Below are positions 59,932 through 64,000 of a stretch of 64,000 bases of DNA, one piece after another (positions within the stretch are counted from its first letter, which is position 1; every line of letters begins with the position of its first letter). The notes below the pieces were generated by a model. It made no database searches. It saw nothing but the letters and a program-made list of their open reading frames with translations, and was not told where the DNA came from. This DNA comes from Clostridiales bacterium. Its GTDB lineage: Bacteria > Bacillota > Clostridia > Christensenellales > Aristaeellaceae. The stretch covers positions 50,369 to 114,368 of the forward strand of contig SVGM01000006.1 in NCBI GenBank assembly GCA_015056365.1. The letters run 5' to 3'. The position numbers and the translations under genes are program-made.

Positions 59932-61399
59932 GGTACGCGGCGAGAAGGCCGCAAGTTCATTGATGTTTAAGCTCCTGGAGAGCTTTGGCATGCAGGGCAT
60001 CGCCTTTGTGGTAGGCCTGGTGCTGGCCCGCCTACTGGATCCCACAGATTACGGCGTGCTGGGCATGCTGACGGTGTTTATCGCCTTTTCGCAGGTGTTT
60101 GTGCAAAGCGGCCTGAATACCGCTTTGATCCAGAAAAAAGATGCGGACGAAACCGACTTCAGCTCCGCCTTCTGGCTGTCGCTGGGGGTGGCGCTGGCGC
60201 TGTATCTGCTGCTGTTCGCCTTTGCGCCGCTGATCTGTCGCCTGATGAAGCGGCCGGAGATCACGCCGGTGCTCAGGGTGCTAGCGCTGATCCTCATTCC
60301 CGGCGCGCTGGTGTCCATTCAGGGCGCGGCGGTGGCGCGGCGGATGCAGTTCCGCCGCATGATGCTGTGCAGCCTGTGCGCGACGGTGGTATCCGGCGCA
60401 GTGGGCATCGGCATGGCAAGCGCAGGTATGCGCTACTGGGCGCTGGTGGGTCAGCAGCTGAGCAATCAGCTGTGTCTGGCGGTGCTTTTGTTGATTTTTA
60501 TTTCCTGGCGGCCAAAGCGGCTATTCAGCTGGCAGCGGGTCAGCGGGCTGCTGCGCTACGGCTGGAAACTGCTGGTTTCCGGCGTGCTGGAAACCGGCTA
60601 TGTCAACCTGCGTTCGTTGGTGATCGGCCTGAAATACGATACCGCTGCCCTGGGCTATTTCACACGGGGCAAGCAGTTTCCCGAGCTGGTGATGAACGCC
60701 GTCAACGGTTCCATCCAGAGCGTGATGCTGCCGGTGCTGAGCCGGGAGCAGGACGACAAGACCCGCATGAAGGAACTGATGCGCCGCTCGGTCAAGACGT
60801 CCAGCTTTGTGGTGCTGCCGCTGATGGCCGGTCTGGCAGGCGTGGCAGCGCCCATGGTTACGCTGCTGATCGGAGAAAAATGGCTGCCCTGCGTTCCGTT
60901 TTTGCAGATTTGCTGCATTGATTTCGCCTTCTACCCCATTCATACCGCCAACCTGCAGGCCATCAACGCCATGGGGCGCAGCGACGTGTTCCTGAAGCTG
61001 GAATTGATTAAGAAAAGCTACGGACTGGCGATCCTGTTCATTGCGCTGCTTTGTTTTGATACGCCCATCGCCATTGCCTGGGGCGCAGCCATCAGCACGC
61101 TGCTGAGCGCGCTGGTGAATGCCTCGCCCAACCGCAAACTGTTGGGCTACGGCTACCTGGAGCAGATGCGGGATGTGCTGCCCTCGGTGCTGATGGCGCT
61201 TGCCATGTTCGGCGTGGTGCTGCTGATGGGCAGCCTGCCGCTGGCGCCGATCGTGCTTTTGCCCCTTCAGGTGCTGACAGGGGTGGTGATCTATCTGGGG
61301 CTGGCGCTGGTCACCCGATCCGACAGCCTGCAGTTTTTGCTGGAAACGCTGCGCGGCCTTTTGAGCCGCAGCCGCGCGAAGGAGGAGGAAACCGTATGA
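59924..61399 (+). CDS. Polysaccharide flippase (Wzx/MATE-like, WzxC type)
   Basis: A 491-residue membrane protein of the lipopolysaccharide/O-antigen translocase group. It has 12 or more TM segments, the N-terminal hallmark LLESFGMQGIAFVVGLVLARLLDPTDYGVLGM and the later block LRSLVIGLKYDTAALGYFTRGKQFP. It should flip a lipid-linked sugar or oligosaccharide across the membrane. GTG 59924 lies inside the aminotransferase gene end; its own 3' end overlaps the ATP-grasp gene by 4 bases. No glycosyltransferase is next to it in this window. Confidence 0.9.
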   Translation: MGEVRGEKAASSLMFKLLESFGMQGIAFVVGLVLARLLDPTDYGVLGMLTVFIAFSQVFVQSGLNTALIQKKDADETDFSSAFWLSLGVALALYLLLFAFAPLICRLMKRPEITPVLRVLALILIPGALVSIQGAAVARRMQFRRMMLCSLCATVVSGAVGIGMASAGMRYWALVGQQLSNQLCLAVLLLIFISWRPKRLFSWQRVSGLLRYGWKLLVSGVLETGYVNLRSLVIGLKYDTAALGYFTRGKQFPELVMNAVNGSIQSVMLPVLSREQDDKTRMKELMRRSVKTSSFVVLPLMAGLAGVAAPMVTLLIGEKWLPCVPFLQICCIDFAFYPIHTANLQAINAMGRSDVFLKLELIKKSYGLAILFIALLCFDTPIAIAWGAAISTLLSALVNASPNRKLLGYGYLEQMRDVLPSVLMALAMFGVVLLMGSLPLAPIVLLPLQVLTGVVIYLGLALVTRSDSLQFLLETLRGLLSRSRAKEEETV

Positions 61400-62337
61400 A
61401 AACCGTGATGCTGACGGCGGTGGGTTCTGCCAGCGCAGGCCCGGTAACGGCGCGTTATCAGGCGCTGGGGATGCGGGTCGTGGGCTGCGACATCTATCCC
61501 CGCAGCTGGAATGAAACCTCTCAGCAAGTAGACGAGTTTTTTCAGGCGCTGACGGTGCAGGACGAAGAGGCGTATGTGCAGCAGATGCTGGCCGCAGTGC
61601 GCCGCTACGGCGTGGAAGCGCTGATTCCCCTTACTGACGTGGAGGTGGACGTGCTGTGCAGCCGCAAGGCAGAGTTTTTGGCGTTGGGCTGCGTGCTGTG
61701 CACGCCGGAGGAAGCGGTGGTTCGCCTGTGCCGGGACAAGCAGCAGATGGCCCAGCGTCTGGAGGCGGCGCAGGTATGCCGTACCATTCCCACCTTCAGC
61801 GGGAAAGACCTCGCCGAAAATCTGTCCTTCCCCATGATGCTCAAGCCCCGCAGCGGACGTTCCAGCCAGGGTCAGGTGATCGCCTGGTGCCAGGCGGATG
61901 TGGACGCAGCGCTTAAGCGCCGGGACGACTACATCGCTCAGCCGTACCTTACCGGGGATATTTACACGGTGGACGTGGCGCGTGATGTGCAGGGCAATGT
62001 GCAGACGCTGGTGCGCCGGGAGCTGCTGCGCACCGGCAATGGCCTTGGTACCACGGTGGAGGTAATCCCACAGCACCCTCTGGATCGGATCTGCGCCGAT
62101 ATTGCCCGGGAAGCGGCGATTTTGGGCGTGGTGAACATGGAGTTTATTCATCACGATGATGATTTTTATTTCTTGGAGGTCAATCCCCGTTTCTCCGGTG
62201 GCGCAGGCTTCAGCCTGAAAGCCGGAATGGATGTTGCCCTGCTGATGCTCCGTTGCCATCAGGGACAGCACATCGGTCAACGCCCCGTGGTACAGCCCGG
62301 CATCTACACCCGCAAGATAGAAATCATCGGGGGATAA
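61396..62337 (+). CDS. ATP-grasp ligase (carbamoyl-phosphate-synthase-like)
   Basis: A 313-residue ATP-grasp enzyme. The N-terminal pre-ATP-grasp domain opens with VMLTAVGSASAGPVTARYQ and has the block ALIPLTDVEVDVL. The ATP-grasp core contains the nucleotide-binding RDKQQMAQRLEAAQV, the loop FPMMLKPRSGRSSQGQV and the metal-binding VNMEFIHHDDDFYFLEVNPRFSGG. Such ligases join an amine to a carboxylate. It starts inside the flippase stop (ATGA), so all three genes are coupled; joining an amino acid to an amino sugar would fit, but is inference. Confidence 0.88.
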   Translation: MKTVMLTAVGSASAGPVTARYQALGMRVVGCDIYPRSWNETSQQVDEFFQALTVQDEEAYVQQMLAAVRRYGVEALIPLTDVEVDVLCSRKAEFLALGCVLCTPEEAVVRLCRDKQQMAQRLEAAQVCRTIPTFSGKDLAENLSFPMMLKPRSGRSSQGQVIAWCQADVDAALKRRDDYIAQPYLTGDIYTVDVARDVQGNVQTLVRRELLRTGNGLGTTVEVIPQHPLDRICADIAREAAILGVVNMEFIHHDDDFYFLEVNPRFSGGAGFSLKAGMDVALLMLRCHQGQHIGQRPVVQPGIYTRKIEIIGG

Positions 62338-62370
62338 CCCAAAAACGGCAACTCGTCAACGTACACATGA

Positions 62371-62590
62371 CCTTGAGGCCGTGAAACGGCCTCAAAATCA
62401 GGATTCTTAAGGGGCGTGCCCCTTAAGCGGGGAGCAGGGGCGGCGCCCCGGCCGTATCCCCCGGCCCGTCCAACCCAAAGAAATAACCTACCAACGTTTC
62501 CCTTGAGGCCGTGAAACGGCCTCAAAATCAGGATTCTTAAGGGGCGATGCCCCTTAAGCGGGGTGCAGGGGCGGCGCCCCTGCTACGCCC
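62371..62590 (+). repeat. Two 130-bp tandem double-hairpin repeats
   Basis: Units begin CCTTGAGGCCGTG at 62371 and 62501. Each has GAGGCCGTGAAACGGCCTC, then TTAAGGGGCGATGCCCCTTAA (GCGTGC in unit 1), the linker GCGGGGTGCAGGGG (unit 1 GCGGGGAGCAGGGG) and GGGGCGGCGCCCC. The rest of the 294-base gap is empty. Confidence 0.88.
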
Positions 62591-62631
62591 CGGCGGTGCC
62601 CAGCCATACCACAAACAGGAGGTATCTCACC

Positions 62632-63834
62632 ATGACCGTCAAGGAACGCTTTTTGAATTATGTCGCCATCGATACCGGTTCCAGCGAGGAGACCGGGACC
62701 CATCCTTCCACGGAGAAGCAGTGGGAGCTGGCGCGGCTTTTGGAGAAGGAACTGAAAGAACTGGGCGCCAGCAACGTGCGGCTCAGCGATACGTGCTACG
62801 TGTACGCGGAGATCCCGGCGACGGTGGAGAATCAGCCGACCATCGGCCTGATCGCCCATATGGACACCGCTCCTGCGGTGAAAACCGGCCCGGTGCATGC
62901 CCGTGCGCTGGTGTACGAAGGCGGCGCCATCGAGATCGGCAACGGCGTAGTGATGGATCCCGAGGATTTTGAGAGCCTGAAGGAGCATATCGGGCATGAG
63001 CTGATCGTCACCGACGGCACCACTTTGCTGGGCGGCGACGACAAGGCAGGCGTGGCGGAGATCATGACGCTGGCGCAGCGTCTGCTGGACGATCCGTCCA
63101 TCCCTCACGGCAAGGTGTGCATCGGGTTTACCCCGGACGAGGAGATCGGCGAGGGTGCGGATCATTTTGATGTGGCCGGCTTTGGTGCGGAGTATGCCTA
63201 TACCGTGGACGGTGGCAGCCTGGGCGAGGTGGAGTGCGAGACCTTCAACGCTGCGGCTGCCCGGGTACGGGTGAATGGCTTCAACATCCATCCCGGCGCT
63301 GCCAAGAACAAAATGCGCAATGCTGCCCGCATCGCCATGGAGTTTGCCGGCATGCTGCCCCAGCATGAGGTGCCGGAGCACACCGAGGGCCGGGAAGGCT
63401 TCTACCATCTGTGCCAGATCAAGGGCGACGAGGTGCTGGCCGAGCTGGTGTACATCATCCGCGACCACGATATGGCTCTGTTCACCCAGCGCAAGGAGCG
63501 CATGGAAAAGATCGCCGCTTACCTCAACGGCGTCTACGGCGAGGGCACCATCGAGCTGGGTCTTCGCGATAGCTACTACAATATGAAGCAGGAGCTGGAC
63601 AAGCATCCCCATGTGATGGAGCGCGCCCTCAAGGCCATGGAAGCCTGCGGCATCGCGCCCAAGGTGGCTCCCGTACGCGGCGGCACCGACGGCTCCCGCC
63701 TGAGCTATATGGGCCTGCCCTGTCCCAATCTGTCCACCGGCGGCTACAACTTCCACGGCGTGATGGAATACGTGTCTGTGAATGAGATGGAAAAGATGGT
63801 AGAGGTGCTGGAGGAGCTGGTCAGAGCCAAGTAA
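62632..63834 (+). CDS. pepT: Peptidase T (tripeptidase)
   Basis: A 400-residue M20 metallopeptidase cleaving the N-terminal residue of tripeptides. The zinc-site blocks are IGLIAHMDTAPA (His and Asp about 78-80), LLGGDDKAGVAEI with the bridging Asp, FTPDEEIGEGADHF with catalytic Glu and its neighbour, and YNFHGVMEYV near the end. VRGGTDGSRLSYMGLPCPN is the dimerisation-domain to catalytic-domain return. Length is near the family norm of 408. AGGAGG stands before ATG 62632. Confidence 0.95.
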   Translation: MTVKERFLNYVAIDTGSSEETGTHPSTEKQWELARLLEKELKELGASNVRLSDTCYVYAEIPATVENQPTIGLIAHMDTAPAVKTGPVHARALVYEGGAIEIGNGVVMDPEDFESLKEHIGHELIVTDGTTLLGGDDKAGVAEIMTLAQRLLDDPSIPHGKVCIGFTPDEEIGEGADHFDVAGFGAEYAYTVDGGSLGEVECETFNAAAARVRVNGFNIHPGAAKNKMRNAARIAMEFAGMLPQHEVPEHTEGREGFYHLCQIKGDEVLAELVYIIRDHDMALFTQRKERMEKIAAYLNGVYGEGTIELGLRDSYYNMKQELDKHPHVMERALKAMEACGIAPKVAPVRGGTDGSRLSYMGLPCPNLSTGGYNFHGVMEYVSVNEMEKMVEVLEELVRAK

Positions 63835-63887
63835 GATGGCGCCGAAACGAGACTTGCATCCGGCGAATGGGCGCGAAAGAGCGCATG

Positions 63888-63946
63888 ATGGAGCGTGACG
63901 TCATCCCCCTCAGGGATGGATGCGTTGCGCTCCATTGCTTTTTGAA
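63888..63946 (+). terminator. Probable terminator of pepT
   Basis: An imperfect long stem: GGAGCG...CGCTCC enclosing CATCCCC / GGGATG, followed by ATTGCTTTTTG. The last 50 bases of the window hold nothing recognisable. Confidence 0.65.
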
Positions 63947-64000
63947 AGTGATGACGGCCGAGGTACTGTAACCGAACAAAAGAATGAAGAGAATGTTAAA

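Noticed and set aside
1-64000. tRNA, rRNA or well-known riboswitches
   Set aside because: I looked through the intergenic regions for T-loop (GGTTCGAATCC-like) and riboswitch core motifs and saw none; a covariance search would be decisive.

Overview
The window looks like chromosomal DNA from an anaerobic, Gram-positive Firmicute of the class Clostridia with fairly high GC content. The signs are secreted proteins with short Lys-rich, Ala/Leu-rich signal peptides, a VanW-domain envelope protein, a BspA-like leucine-rich-repeat surface protein, Mgl- and BMP-type sugar/nucleoside importers, strong AGGAGG ribosome sites and sigma-A promoters. I suspect the Christensenellales/Oscillospirales neighbourhood from signal-peptide style only; this is inference. 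I see no rRNA, tRNA, phage genes, transposase or CRISPR array.

Layout. 0-9.7 kb (mostly +): RlmD-like rRNA methyltransferase, a flavin/PLP-oxidase-fold protein, a secreted duplicated-domain protein followed by an ApbE flavin transferase, two small membrane proteins, a GNAT, an unknown protein, an SMP-30/gluconolactonase-like protein, a repeat array and a sugar-nucleotide-type epimerase. 9.8-21.8 kb (-): a sugar-use locus with an MglB/MglA/MglC importer (plus a 75-residue single-TM protein), class II aldolase, FGGY kinase, fucose/arabinose-isomerase-family protein, DUF4432 epimerase-like protein and an MGH1-like glycosidase. Together these can import a sugar or glycoside, hydrolyse it, isomerise, phosphorylate and cleave it; the substrate is not identifiable from sequence. 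21.9-31.7 kb: dapF, a class-3 lipase-like protein, a nucleotidyltransferase, a VanY-like D,D-carboxypeptidase, a GNAT plus a GNAT remnant, a lone fumarase beta subunit, and a polar amino-acid ABC importer. 31.9-38.4 kb (-): membrane unknown, a candidate MITE, small membrane protein, SGNH hydrolase, Mbeg1-like hydrolase, AT-richer GNAT, secreted duplicated-domain protein. 38.6-46.5 kb (+): ftsH, PHP phosphoesterase, VanW protein, TtcA-like thiolase, MBL-fold hydrolase, DUF3795 protein. 46.7-57.5 kb: pgi (-), BMP-type binding protein, secreted unknown, giant LRR protein, and the BMP-type ABC ATPase and two permeases. 57.6-64 kb: a second repeat array, a DegT aminotransferase / flippase / ATP-grasp operon, and pepT.

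The most distinctive non-gene signal is a family of GC-rich double hairpins joined by a near-constant GCGGGGTGCAGGGG linker. They sit between genes all over the window, often just upstream of a ribosome site, and their stems differ in sequence between copies while staying paired. Two related but larger arrays (7.8-8.7 kb and 57.6-58.75 kb) use an exact 177-bp period. Very long open frames antisense to ftsH, vanW, mgl and LRR genes are compositional shadows and were left out.
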